DNA of 64,000 bases, taken from assembly GCA_022821065.1 (NCBI GenBank), contig JAJEEK010000050.1, forward strand, positions 1 through 64,000, in the 5' to 3' direction. The stretch's first letter is position 1; each line of letters begins with the position of its first letter. The translations under genes were made by a program, and so were the position numbers. The DNA comes from Candidatus Poribacteria bacterium. GTDB lineage: Bacteria; Poribacteria; WGA-4E; WGA-3G. Below, piece after piece: positions 8,912 through 17,347 of the stretch. The notes under the pieces were generated by a model. It made no database searches, was not told the origin of the DNA, and saw only the letters and a list, made by a program, of their open reading frames with translations.

Positions 8912-10963
8912 TCAAACTTCCGGCTCAATCACGAGGTAACTAACGCTCTTCGGTGCCATCTCAACGGGGATTTCGACGTTGTAATTCCGGTCGATTTCAT
9001 ACCGTTTCGGTTCCGCTTCACCTTCACGGATATAAGCAGCGTCAGACAATCCGGTATAATAGAGCGGTAATTTCAGGGTCATCTGTTGCACCGTCCGGGT
9101 CGGATTATAGAGCATCGCGAGTCCACAAGGGTTGATTTGTGCGTTGGCGTGGAGCATACAATCAATAGAACGCCCATCTGGGCGACGCACATGAATCAAG
9201 TCAGAATTCAGTATCAGGCGATACCTGTTGTAGAAATCAACCCATTTCTTAACGACGGCTTTCGTCTGTTCAGTATCAAAAAGCCGGGGGCCGCGATAGC
9301 ACGCCATCACACCGCTCCCAAAATTCTGCGCCAGATGCGATTCGTAATCTTCAAGGTGGTCACACAACGGTTCAAAAGTCGCTGCTGCGCCGCCACCGTG
9401 ATATTCTACCAACGGAACAAACATCCACCCCATACTCGGTGTCTTCTGATAGGTTGCATCGTAGATATTCTGCCGAGAGATGAGGATTTGTCGCTCGCGA
9501 GGCAAGCTGAAATTCGTTTCGCGATACCCCATACCGCATTTATTTGAACCGTTGAGATAATACTGATCTGGCGAATTGATATAGATCCCACGCGCCCGGC
9601 ATTCGTGGTAAAAACGGACGCACGCTTCCCACTGACGCAACTGTGAATCCGCCAAGCCGTTATGGTATTTGTGCGTCGTTGAGGCACAGACATCACCGTG
9701 ATAAGGACCATCCGTCTCTATGATGTCCATATCGGTTGCATCCATAAAATTCAGGACGCGCCGGGAATAACCGTCTGCCCAACCACTTGCAAGACAGGCA
9801 CTCTGCCCAAATCGGCTTCCGGGTTCCCCGGTCTCTGGATCGATACAGTTGAAGTCGTCACCAACACCCCGCGAAGCACACATCAGCGTATAACCACCGA
9901 GTTGAACGCCTTTGTCGTGTGCATAATCTGCCAATGCCTTCATTTCGGCGATATATTCCGGGTCTTCGCTCTCAATATTGAACCCGCTCCCGAAGGTCAT
10001 AATCACCATCTCAAATCCGACTTCGGCGCACTGGTCAATTGCTAAACGGACAGCATCCGGGTCGGCACTCCTAACATGCATCAGGATCGGGTTCTCCGTA
10101 ACCTGTGGCGCAAGCGTGCGATACATCTTGCGGCATGCGAGTCCTTGTCGCTCACGGTCGTCACTGTCATGCAGAATCTCAAAGGTACGAAAACTCTGGA
10201 AACGCTCCCCCGGTTGGAGAGAGACCCCAGGACCGAGTGGATAGTGGCTCGTCATCAGCAACGGCATTTGATAGTGATAATCGACCTGCGTCAGGTAATC
10301 GGCATCGGGTCCCCACTGTGTCGTCTCCATACGACTGAAAGCATAATCGCTCTCAACATGCAACCGATGCTTCTCCTGCTCGTTGACCGCAAGGACTTCA
10401 CAACTTAAGGCATCAATGTGAACCGGTTTTTGTCCATCGTTGTGAAGCGTGACCCATTTCGACAGCACAGGAATGCCTCGGTAGAGTTCATAATGCAAAC
10501 GAACTTCGAGACCGTCAACGGAGGGTGGCGGCGAGAACACAACTGTCAATTTCACACCCTCCGGCGGATAGATCGACGATGTCGCAGGTCGATTGTGCAC
10601 CCACGGATAAGGTGCTTCAGGTTTCCCAACTCGGTATTCACGAAATTGGAATGCGTTCTCGTCATTGGTCAAGTCGGCAATCCAATCCGAATCGAGATAG
10701 GCGTAATCGGGCTGCCCTATCAAACCACCGACCGCGTATTTGTCGCCATTAACCGTAAGCAATGCCTCTGGTTTGACACCACGCAGCAGACTGCTATCGG
10801 TAATTTGGTTGGAAAAACCGACGGTTGCGAAATTAGGCGAAGCAACGAATGTCCGACGGATGAGACCATTATCGAGAATAAGCCGATTATCCGCCTCTAC
10901 CACTGAGGCAGCCTGAGAAAACGGCTGAACCAACCAATCGTCTTGTTGTAATAAATTTTGCAT
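8912..10963 (-). CDS. Glycoside hydrolase-like protein, alpha-galactosidase (GH36/clan GH-D) fold
   Basis: 683 residues, no signal peptide. An N-terminal beta-sandwich (about 1-270) is followed by a TIM-barrel region with motifs GFEMVIMTFGSGF, GVQLGGYTLMC and MDIIETDGPYHGDVC. A small C-terminal beta domain ends in PKSVSYLVIEPE. The overall architecture and the D in IETDG at the end of a barrel strand recall GH36/GH27-type alpha-galactosidases, but the canonical KWD motif is not obvious, so catalytic assignment is tentative. Upstream in transcription are 450 bases holding a palindromic repeat. It points the same way as the dikinase-like gene (123-base gap). Confidence 0.55.
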   Translation of the reverse strand: MQNLLQQDDWLVQPFSQAASVVEADNRLILDNGLIRRTFVASPNFATVGFSNQITDSSLLRGVKPEALLTVNGDKYAVGGLIGQPDYAYLDSDWIADLTNDENAFQFREYRVGKPEAPYPWVHNRPATSSIYPPEGVKLTVVFSPPPSVDGLEVRLHYELYRGIPVLSKWVTLHNDGQKPVHIDALSCEVLAVNEQEKHRLHVESDYAFSRMETTQWGPDADYLTQVDYHYQMPLLMTSHYPLGPGVSLQPGERFQSFRTFEILHDSDDRERQGLACRKMYRTLAPQVTENPILMHVRSADPDAVRLAIDQCAEVGFEMVIMTFGSGFNIESEDPEYIAEMKALADYAHDKGVQLGGYTLMCASRGVGDDFNCIDPETGEPGSRFGQSACLASGWADGYSRRVLNFMDATDMDIIETDGPYHGDVCASTTHKYHNGLADSQLRQWEACVRFYHECRARGIYINSPDQYYLNGSNKCGMGYRETNFSLPRERQILISRQNIYDATYQKTPSMGWMFVPLVEYHGGGAAATFEPLCDHLEDYESHLAQNFGSGVMACYRGPRLFDTEQTKAVVKKWVDFYNRYRLILNSDLIHVRRPDGRSIDCMLHANAQINPCGLAMLYNPTRTVQQMTLKLPLYYTGLSDAAYIREGEAEPKRYEIDRNYNVEIPVEMAPKSVSYLVIEPEV

Positions 10964-11326
10964 CTTAAACCCTTATTTTATTCGAGTCTGTTGTGTTTTT
11001 TATAGCATCAGTATAACGGAAAAAGAAAATAACGCAAGAACAATTCCATCCCAGGGTGATTTAGTTCTCGGTTTTTCTTTTGTTTTCGCCCCCCCAGGCC
11101 CGGTAGGTTCGGTTTGATGAAGATTAATTTATTAATTCGGTAATTTCTTGGCGAAGTCCGGTGCGGTTGCAAACCGCACCTACCGGGCCTGGGAAAGATA
11201 TAGAATTACCGAAATATTTTCTGAAACTTCATGCAACCGAACCGGATCCTACAGAGAAACCTTTCATGGGTGTAAGGCATCTCTTACCTGCGTACTGATA
11301 ACTGATAACTGACAACTATTAACGCA
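10964..11326. repeat. Intergenic region with 16-bp inverted repeat element
   Basis: Between divergent genes. CCCAGGCCCGGTAGGT (11093-11108) is the perfect inverse of ACCTACCGGGCCTGGG (11178-11193), enclosing 69 bases. GTGCGGTTGCAAACCGCAC (11161-11179) makes a second hairpin at the inner edge of the right arm. A short run of ACTGATA/ACTGACA 7-mers lies at 11294-11317. No gene is seen. Confidence 0.65.
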
Positions 11327-11355
11327 TTGAACATTAGACATATCTATGATAAAAT
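11327..11355 (+). promoter_or_regulatory. Sigma-70 type promoter for LamG gene
   Basis: TTGAAC (11327-11332), 17-bp spacer, TAAAAT (11350-11355). It lies 64 bases before the GTG start of the LamG gene. Confidence 0.55.
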
Positions 11356-11418
11356 ATCAGTAACGAAAGACAGGAAACTTGAAACCACCTTCTGCGTACC
11401 AAAAAGGAGATTTTTACC

Positions 11419-12189
11419 GTGAAAAACGTTATACACACAGCACTGATTGTAATGTTAACAGCTGGAATCGGATTACAGAGTTTCGCACAAGATGAACATA
11501 CCGTCGCGCTCTACACGTTTGAGACAGGTAATGGGAACACCGTCAAAGACCTCTCGGACTACGGCAATGATGGTGACCTTATGGGGCCGAAGTGGGGAGA
11601 AGGGAACCCCGGTGGCGGACTCGTCTTTGGTGGGAACGGTCCCAGAGATTTTGTCGAGATACCGGACAGCGAGAGTTTAGATGTGGTTGAAGGACTCACC
11701 GTAGAAATGTGGCTCTACCTGGAGGCGTGGTCTACTGCCGGTGGCACAGGTGCCACGAAAGAGACGACCTACAAAGTGGGACCGCGGAGCGACAAGAAAG
11801 TCTTGCTCCGAATGACCACAGATGCCCTCGCATGGGGTGCAGCAGTCGTTGCGGGTAAAACAGATATGCCGTTGAGAAAATGGACGCATATCGCTGGCAC
11901 TTACGACGGAAAATCCGGGGTAGGCAAGGTTTATATTGACGGGGTCTTAGACGGCGAAGGCAAAGTCGGCGGCAATATCACCCCGAATGACGATGTCTTA
12001 TGGCTCGGACGCGGCGCAGGCCCCTTTTTAGAGGGACGGATGGACGAAGTCCGAATCTCCAATATCGCACGTTCCGAAGCAGAAATTAAGGAACTGATGA
12101 ACAAAGGCATCGAAGGCGTGTTAGCAGTCCAACCACAAGATAAGTTGACAACAACATGGGGAAAACTGAAGGCAGACGCTGCACGATAG
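11419..12189 (+). CDS. Secreted LamG-domain protein (second paralogue)
   Basis: 256 residues starting at GTG 11419, chosen because AAGGAG stands at 11404-11409 and the signal peptide (MKNVIHTAL... to SFAQ, about residue 24) begins there. One LamG domain shows DLSDYGNDGDL, GLTVEMWLYLEAW, KWTHIAGTYDGKSGVGKVYIDG and GRMDEVRISNIARSEAEIKELMNKG. It is a paralogue of the protein at 5762. The tail AVQPQDKLTTTWGKLKADA is shared with it. The next gene starts 16 bases after the stop, so the LamG protein and the glycosidase-like protein are probably co-transcribed and co-exported. Confidence 0.85.
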   Translation: MKNVIHTALIVMLTAGIGLQSFAQDEHTVALYTFETGNGNTVKDLSDYGNDGDLMGPKWGEGNPGGGLVFGGNGPRDFVEIPDSESLDVVEGLTVEMWLYLEAWSTAGGTGATKETTYKVGPRSDKKVLLRMTTDALAWGAAVVAGKTDMPLRKWTHIAGTYDGKSGVGKVYIDGVLDGEGKVGGNITPNDDVLWLGRGAGPFLEGRMDEVRISNIARSEAEIKELMNKGIEGVLAVQPQDKLTTTWGKLKADAAR

Positions 12190-12205
12190 AAAGGGATTCC
12201 GCACA

Positions 12206-13579
12206 ATGCTGAAAGCAATGATTGTTCAATCCGTGATGCTCCTCCTTATTTTCGGGAGCGTATACACAAGTATAGCCGGCACTCAGAGGCGTTACCCCTC
12301 TATCTTTCAGGCATGGAGCGGCATCGAAAACAGACCTGATACCGACGAACTTCACCGTCTCGCACAGCACGATCTCGCTTTTGCACACCCCTACACGCTG
12401 CTCAGAATCGTTTGGGATATATCAGAAGAACAGCCGTACGCAGGATTAGCAACAGCACTGAATCCGAGTCAACTCGATACAGCACGCCAAAGAAAACAGG
12501 AACTTCTATCTTTAAATCCCAACCTTTTACTGCTCGTCGAAATCCGATACCGGGATGCGAGGTATGTGTCGCGCCAAAATGAAGCGAACGTCGAAAATTG
12601 GTGGGAGGTCGGTTATTTTCCGCCGGATTCTCCGTATTGGCTCAGAGATGACAACGGAAAACCGGTCATCGGATGGGGTGAAGATACCAGTGGCGACGGC
12701 AAGATTGACGAAGACGATAAAGTGCTCGGCTATCTCATAGACTTCACGAACCCAGAGGTGCAGGATTTGATGGTCAAACAAGCCGTATCGCTCGACAAAT
12801 CCGGTCTCTTTGACGGGATCCTGCTTGATTGGTGGAATGAGGATTACGCCACCAGTCCAGTCGCCGTTGATGACTGGTCAGAGACGATCCTGACACCCGC
12901 AGCTGAATTAGAGGCGCGGTTGGCGATCTTACGTAAAATTCGGGAACAGGTGGCGGACGACTTCTTAATCCTCGTCAACGCGAATATGCGTCAGGTTCCG
13001 AAATCGGCACCGCACGTGAACGGTCTCTTTATGGAATGTTATAAGTCGGAACACAACAAAGGATATAACCTCGACCAGATTCTACAGATGGAAAAGACGC
13101 TCCTCTGGGCAGAACAGTATCTCCGGGAACCGCGAATCAACTGCTTAGAAGGGTGGCGCGTCGTGACGGATTACATGGCAGACTTAAACACGCGCGTCGC
13201 AGAGCGGAACAGTGAAGAAAACCTGAAATGGATGCGTATGATTACCACGCTGAGCTTGACGCACTCAGACGGTTACGTACTGTTCGGCGACGACAACGCC
13301 ATACCCGTATCCGACCATTTACACAATTGGTACGACTTCTGGGATGCCGATCTCGGACAACCCATCCAAGACAAAGCCGTTCAATCCAGAGACATAGACG
13401 GACTCTTTATCCGAGCGTTTGAAAAGGGTTGGGCAGTCTATAATCGTAGTGGCGCAGCGAGAACCGTCACTTTCGATGAACCTGTCATATCCGTTAGCAA
13501 CGGTAAACGTTCCACACACCATGAGATCCCAGACTTTGACGGGGAAATACTTCTGAAAACTGATAACAACTCACGTTAA
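12206..13579 (+). CDS. Exported putative glycosidase (GHL/GH114-like TIM barrel)
   Basis: 457 residues with a signal peptide (to about 25, SIAG). The body reads as a TIM barrel: YTLLRIVWD, LLLLVEIRYRD, LIDFTNPEVQDLM, GLFDGILLDWWNEDY, LILVNANMRQ and GLFMECYKSE. The GILLDWW strand end and a glutamate in FMECY are typical of uncharacterised bacterial GHL/GH114-type glycosidases. DTSGDGKIDEDD at about 171-182 is a dockerin-type EF-hand loop inserted in the barrel, so calcium binding is likely. The exact family is uncertain. The 3' end overlaps the convergent TPR gene by 4 bases. Confidence 0.6.
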   Translation: MLKAMIVQSVMLLLIFGSVYTSIAGTQRRYPSIFQAWSGIENRPDTDELHRLAQHDLAFAHPYTLLRIVWDISEEQPYAGLATALNPSQLDTARQRKQELLSLNPNLLLLVEIRYRDARYVSRQNEANVENWWEVGYFPPDSPYWLRDDNGKPVIGWGEDTSGDGKIDEDDKVLGYLIDFTNPEVQDLMVKQAVSLDKSGLFDGILLDWWNEDYATSPVAVDDWSETILTPAAELEARLAILRKIREQVADDFLILVNANMRQVPKSAPHVNGLFMECYKSEHNKGYNLDQILQMEKTLLWAEQYLREPRINCLEGWRVVTDYMADLNTRVAERNSEENLKWMRMITTLSLTHSDGYVLFGDDNAIPVSDHLHNWYDFWDADLGQPIQDKAVQSRDIDGLFIRAFEKGWAVYNRSGAARTVTFDEPVISVSNGKRSTHHEIPDFDGEILLKTDNNSR

Positions 13580-14460
13580 TATGGCAGCTCTATAAACAAC
13601 GTCGCCAAAAACTCGTCCGTTATGTACCGATTGTAAACACGCGCCGAAATCACGGAGCCGTAGATGTTCCCCACATAGAAGACACCACAAAGCGTGCCGA
13701 GTGTCCAACCTTTTACCGATGTGAGTCCATCTCTACGGAAACCGTCGTAAGCCTGCCAACCTGTGAACCCAACAGTAAACAGCGTGTTCAGGGCATCAGC
13801 AAGGCGACCGGTATAGAGCCGTCCAGCACCCGGTACAATTGTAGAGAGGGCCCCTGCCAAAAGAGGACTCCGCGTCGGCAGCTTCTCTCCGTTCTCAGCA
13901 TAAACGTTATAGACCGCCGCCTTCTCTCTGATCCGCATTATCTCTGACCTCTGTAATTTTCTGAAAACCTCGCCTGCATCAGACCACCGTTTTTGCCTCA
14001 GATAAGAGAGTCCGATCAGCTGCTCCGCTTCGGCATGTTGTCGTCTATCCGTGATACGAGGCAGCGCGTCACTTAAAAACCGAGCAGACTGATCATAGCG
14101 ATCCATGAGAAAATAGGTCGCTCCGATCTGGTAGTAGATCCGGCTTGTATATTGCCCTTCAGGATACCTCCGCAAAAGTGCTTCAAAATTTTGGATTGCT
14201 TGTGCCGATTTACCACCGAACCGATAACAGACTGCGATCCTATAATGAATCGCCTCACTCTCTTGGGGTCGATAAAAGAGATAGCGTTGGTACTCACCGA
14301 CAGCGCGGAGATAGTCGCCCTGTTCATATAGATAGTCAGCGAACTTACGTACGTTTTCGGGGCTATAGTAATCGGGAGGTGTCTCGGCACTCACAACAGA
14401 TAGGAAGAGCGGACTGAGGAAAAATATGAACGCGAATTTTAGTTTTTGTCTATTGTTCAT
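13576..14460 (-). CDS. Exported TPR protein with C-terminal membrane segments
   Basis: 294 residues. Signal peptide (hydrophobic about 9-24, ending VSAE), then several TPR-like helix pairs (YLYEQGDYLRAVGEYQRYL, YRIAVCYRFGGKSAQAIQNF, YYQIGATYFLMDRYDQSA, about residues 35-180). A C-terminal part with PGAGRLYTGRLADALNTLF and further hydrophobic stretches follows. ATG 14460 overlaps the preceding stop as TGATG, so translation is probably coupled. It is the last gene of the lolA-yidD operon. Inferred role: a periplasm-facing scaffold for envelope assembly; function unknown. Confidence 0.7.
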   Translation of the reverse strand: MNNRQKLKFAFIFFLSPLFLSVVSAETPPDYYSPENVRKFADYLYEQGDYLRAVGEYQRYLFYRPQESEAIHYRIAVCYRFGGKSAQAIQNFEALLRRYPEGQYTSRIYYQIGATYFLMDRYDQSARFLSDALPRITDRRQHAEAEQLIGLSYLRQKRWSDAGEVFRKLQRSEIMRIREKAAVYNVYAENGEKLPTRSPLLAGALSTIVPGAGRLYTGRLADALNTLFTVGFTGWQAYDGFRRDGLTSVKGWTLGTLCGVFYVGNIYGSVISARVYNRYITDEFLATLFIELPY

Positions 14461-14906
14461 CAATCCTCGGTAATATCCTCAGGTTTAGGCGGTGGTGGTT
14501 CATCAAAAGGAAGCCCTTTCTCCGCTGCTGCCTGTCGTCGTCTCTCCCAATCGGCATGCCAGGCTCGGTAAACTTCAGCTTTACCTTCAGCTTTGCCTTG
14601 GGCGATCCCTTGGGCGATCCCTTGGGCGATCCCTTGGGCGATTGCATCTTGCATCAGACGTGTAAAGCGAATCATAATTTCACCTCCAATCTCAAACATA
14701 CCGACGATACCAACAATCGTTGGCAGTATACACACAGAAACATTCCGGGCAGTTGCAATGACTGCCTCCATAGTTGCTTGATCTTTGGCACTTTCGTATC
14801 GCCAGAAGATTATCGCGTAGACGATTTCTAAAAAGAAAAGGAGGATAATCTCCAAACTTATCCAAGCTTGAGTCGTTGATAAAAGTGTAGCTCTCTGTTT
14901 TTTCAA
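14460..14906 (-). CDS. Small membrane protein with tandem IAQG/AEGK repeats
   Basis: 148 residues from TTG 14906. This start is chosen because GAGGGAGGG lies just upstream, while the longer GTG 14945 opening has no ribosome binding site. Two membrane helices (ISLEIILLFFLEIVYAIIFW and VSVCILPTIVGIVGMFEIG) precede a soluble tail. The tail holds three and a half copies of IAQG followed by KAEGKAE, coded by a 12-base repeat (TTGGGCGATCCC on the plus strand, about 14599-14640). The tail then has a charged, helical WHADWERRRQAAAEKG part. Similar GxAQGxAEGKAE tails are common at the ends of Rpn/PD-(D/E)XK transposase-like proteins, but no nuclease domain is present. Function unknown. Confidence 0.65.
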   Translation of the reverse strand: MKKQRATLLSTTQAWISLEIILLFFLEIVYAIIFWRYESAKDQATMEAVIATARNVSVCILPTIVGIVGMFEIGGEIMIRFTRLMQDAIAQGIAQGIAQGIAQGKAEGKAEVYRAWHADWERRRQAAAEKGLPFDEPPPPKPEDITED

Positions 14907-15007
14907 TAGACACCCTCCCTCAGTATTTATATTATACTTACTCACACGTTAAAAGTCAAAGGTAATTGCATGTGTAATCGAAGCGCACATCTACCGTCTG
15001 AAAATCT

Positions 15008-15445
15008 TTATTTTTTGATAGCGTAATCCAAAACGAGGTCAATATATTTACCCGTCACGCTATCTCTATGATAATGATTCGATTGTGAACCGTTGCATCG
15101 GATGAGCCTGTCAGCCGTAAGTAGAACCCCACGAATAAAACCGTACTCCTGTATACACCCCATACCGAAACGTGAACAACTCGGTAAAAAACTGCATGAC
15201 GGGCCGTCTTGACTGGAGACGAACTTCTGATACAGACGGATCAATCCCGTCGCAACGAGTTTCAGTTCGGAGGTCTCTTGCGGATTAAAACGGACAGTTT
15301 CCTGCGGTTTCGGGGGTGTCATTGGGTTGACTTCACGGATAAACGCAAGGTCGGCAGCTTCATCTGCAAGCACCGGAAGCATAACAACACATACGCAGAA
15401 CCCACAGAGCAGAACAGGTAGACGATAGACAGAACGATTTACCAT
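15008..15445 (-). CDS. yidD: YidD-family membrane protein insertion efficiency factor
   Basis: 145 residues; the core LIRLYQKFVSSQDGPSCSF followed by LPSCSRFGMGCIQEYG is the diagnostic YidD motif with its cysteines. YidD normally is about 70-85 residues and cytoplasmic, aiding YidC. Here an N-terminal hydrophobic signal-like segment (about 7-27) and a Pro-rich linker are added, so the domain may be exported. The start overlaps the end of the lolA-like gene by 7 bases, with GGAGG upstream. No yidC, rnpA or rpmH is nearby, unlike the usual yidD context. Assignment to the family is firm; its location in the cell is inference. Confidence 0.85.
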   Translation of the reverse strand: MVNRSVYRLPVLLCGFCVCVVMLPVLADEAADLAFIREVNPMTPPKPQETVRFNPQETSELKLVATGLIRLYQKFVSSQDGPSCSFLPSCSRFGMGCIQEYGFIRGVLLTADRLIRCNGSQSNHYHRDSVTGKYIDLVLDYAIKK

Positions 15446-16158
15446 TTGATCTCTTTTACCTCCACAGCCTTCGGAATCGTGAAATTTAAGATTGAATTTG
15501 GTGTTTCTACATTGACCTGTGGATTGTTATAGACAATCCGCTCATGTTGGAGAACTTCAGATTTCCCGCCATAAGTGCTGGAAGTCACTGTCATGGGAAT
15601 ATAGTTAATACCGATTTTTTTGTGGTTCTGATAACGAGATCTACCGATAATATATCCGGCTGGATTTTTGATCTCTGCTGAGATAAGCCGATCGTCGCGC
15701 ATACCGAGGATAACGACACCGAGTGTCTCTTTCGCCTTTTCCGGCGGTTTCCAATACGTATAAAGCACGCTGTCCACAACATCGTGCTTATCCAAAGAAT
15801 ACCCGATAGCGGTTAAGCCGTATTCGGCTTGTGTCGCTTGGATAATAGATTCGACAAACGGCAGCGGAATCCGTCCTTCGGAGATAAAACGGAACGCTTG
15901 TTCTTGCTCAGGGTAATAAATTTCCAGCACCTTATCCTTAACAATCATTATCTGTTTGACAGGTTTCGTAACTTCAACGAGAACCCGTGTTGCTCGGACA
16001 TCATAGTGAAGTGTACCCGCGATACGTTCCGTTTCGCCGTTTTCTGTCAATTCACGCGTAAAATCTAACGAGAGCGTCTTTAACGGCGCGGCATGCAGGG
16101 GTCGGAGCAGAAACACTATAAGTAGCAGCGTAATGATGGATCGAAGTTTTTTAGGCAT
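15439..16158 (-). CDS. LolA-like outer-membrane lipoprotein carrier protein
   Basis: 239 residues from ATG 16158. A signal peptide (about 4-22, PLHAA) leads into a LolA/LolB-like half-barrel: LSLDFTRELTENGETERIAGTLHY, QIMIVKDKVLEIYYPEQEQAFRF and later GRSRYQNHKKIGINYIPM. Such proteins carry lipids or lipoproteins across the periplasm. An upstream TTG at 16197 would add 13 residues ahead of the signal peptide and is less likely. First gene of the operon lolA-yidD-membrane protein-TPR. Sequence divergence leaves LolA versus another LolA-fold carrier open. Confidence 0.65.
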   Translation of the reverse strand: MPKKLRSIITLLLIVFLLRPLHAAPLKTLSLDFTRELTENGETERIAGTLHYDVRATRVLVEVTKPVKQIMIVKDKVLEIYYPEQEQAFRFISEGRIPLPFVESIIQATQAEYGLTAIGYSLDKHDVVDSVLYTYWKPPEKAKETLGVVILGMRDDRLISAEIKNPAGYIIGRSRYQNHKKIGINYIPMTVTSSTYGGKSEVLQHERIVYNNPQVNVETPNSILNFTIPKAVEVKEIKW

Positions 16159-16216
16159 CTGTTTTTTACTGATGACGTGATGATTAATATGTCCCAAGCT
16201 CGCTTCGTTTTCAATA

Positions 16217-16984
16217 TCAATTCAGTTTTAGTTCTGTGCGAACCGCTTGACGCACCTCGTCACAAATGTGCATCGCGTATTGTATATTGTCAACTGTCGC
16301 TGAAGCTCCAGGATAGCGGAATTTCACAGCATATTCTGTTATCAACTTAAAATCAGGCTGCCAATGGTGCCAAGACGGAAGTATCGGTACAATTATATCC
16401 AATAACTCTTTGAGGTCGCGAATCTTCTGAAAACGGATGTTCGCCTCTTGGAGCCATGCCTTAAGATATTTTTCTATACACTGCTCGACATAAAAACAGA
16501 TAGAGTCAAAAAGCTGGACTGGAGGTTGCTGGAGCAATTTTGCTGTCTGATAGTTGACTTCAGCCTTCTCGATCCACTCCTGCGTCAATGGATTCATGCA
16601 GTCCTCGCCGGTTTTAAGAAAACCTGTTCGGTAATTTGTATTTTGTAGATTTTTAACATTGCAGGCTGCATCAGAACCATGAAGCAACTCCCCTTTTTCG
16701 GTCACCTCACGAAGAAACCAATCGTTATAGGAGACCCGATAGGCGATCTCTTCCGGTGAACGCACCAACAGATCCAGGCCAAAATGGTATGAGATACGTT
16801 GTCGGATCTCTATCGCCTTACGCGTAAACTCCGACTTCGGAACATCCATCACAACGAGCAGGTCTACATCCGAATCCTCCGTCGGCGTGCCGTAGGCATA
16901 GGAGCCGAAAAGAATCACTTGTAGCGGCGCGAATTCGCGCACAATGTCGTCACATGTCGCTTGAATCTCTTCTCGGGTAACCAT
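16217..16984 (-). CDS. MNT-type nucleotidyltransferase fused to HEPN domain
   Basis: 255 residues. Residues 1-105 are a minimal nucleotidyltransferase with the GSYAYGTPTEDSDVDLLV signature (GS then DxD, about 27-44) and a following HFGLDLLV strand. Residues about 130-250 are a HEPN four-helix domain beginning MNPLTQEWIEKAEVNYQTAK, with FYVEQCIEKYLKAWL. MntA/HepT pairs are toxin-antitoxin modules in which the MNT enzyme AMPylates the HEPN RNase; normally these are two genes. Here both are in one open frame. I do not see the catalytic RX4-6H of active HEPN RNases. A consensus promoter and AAGGAGG precede ATG 16984. Confidence 0.8.
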   Translation of the reverse strand: MVTREEIQATCDDIVREFAPLQVILFGSYAYGTPTEDSDVDLLVVMDVPKSEFTRKAIEIRQRISYHFGLDLLVRSPEEIAYRVSYNDWFLREVTEKGELLHGSDAACNVKNLQNTNYRTGFLKTGEDCMNPLTQEWIEKAEVNYQTAKLLQQPPVQLFDSICFYVEQCIEKYLKAWLQEANIRFQKIRDLKELLDIIVPILPSWHHWQPDFKLITEYAVKFRYPGASATVDNIQYAMHICDEVRQAVRTELKLN

Positions 16985-17008
16985 TACGAGACCTCCTTAT
17001 GTTAATGA

Positions 17009-17037
17009 AGTATAGCATATTTCCTAAAGATTATCAA
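17009..17037 (-). promoter_or_regulatory. Sigma-70 promoter for MNT-HEPN gene
   Basis: Read on the minus strand: TTGATA (17037-17032), 17-bp spacer, TATACT (17014-17009). AAGGAGGT lies at 16999-16991 before ATG 16984. Confidence 0.7.
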
Positions 17038-17113
17038 ACGTTCTGAACTATATGGATGTGTAAATATGCTAACAGCGTTACCATGTCGAAGCACTCTAAC
17101 CACTATAGACATA

Positions 17114-17233
17114 TCACGCCTCTGGCGTGAGAAGAACCTAACCTCTCCAAAAGACTCTTTGCTCCAGCGGAGCAATATTGCTTCGCAGTGAGAATAGAAA
17201 GGAGAGCTCCCTTCTTGCACTCCAGCGGAGTGC
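17114..17233. repeat. Three short hairpins between MNT-HEPN and RM genes
   Basis: CACGCCTCTGGCGTG (17114-17128), GCTCCAGCGGAGC (17161-17173) and GCACTCCAGCGGAGTGC (17217-17233). The last two share the loop CAGCG and look like a REP-type unit. The rest of this divergent intergenic region (16985-17347) holds only the two promoters. Confidence 0.5.
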
Positions 17234-17311
17234 TATGTTCACAAACCTGTCCGTTTTCAAAAAAATCAATATGCTGCCAAAAACTTTACACACCCAAACA
17301 GGGAAAAAGGC

Positions 17312-17340
17312 TTGCACCTGAAATGCAGAAAATGTATAAT
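17312..17340 (+). promoter_or_regulatory. Near-consensus promoter for the RM gene, predicting a leaderless mRNA
   Basis: TTGCAC (17312-17317), 17-bp spacer, TATAAT (17335-17340). Transcription would start about 7 bases on, at 17347-17348, which is the ATG of the RM gene. Confidence 0.7.
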
Positions 17341-17347
17341 ACCCAAT

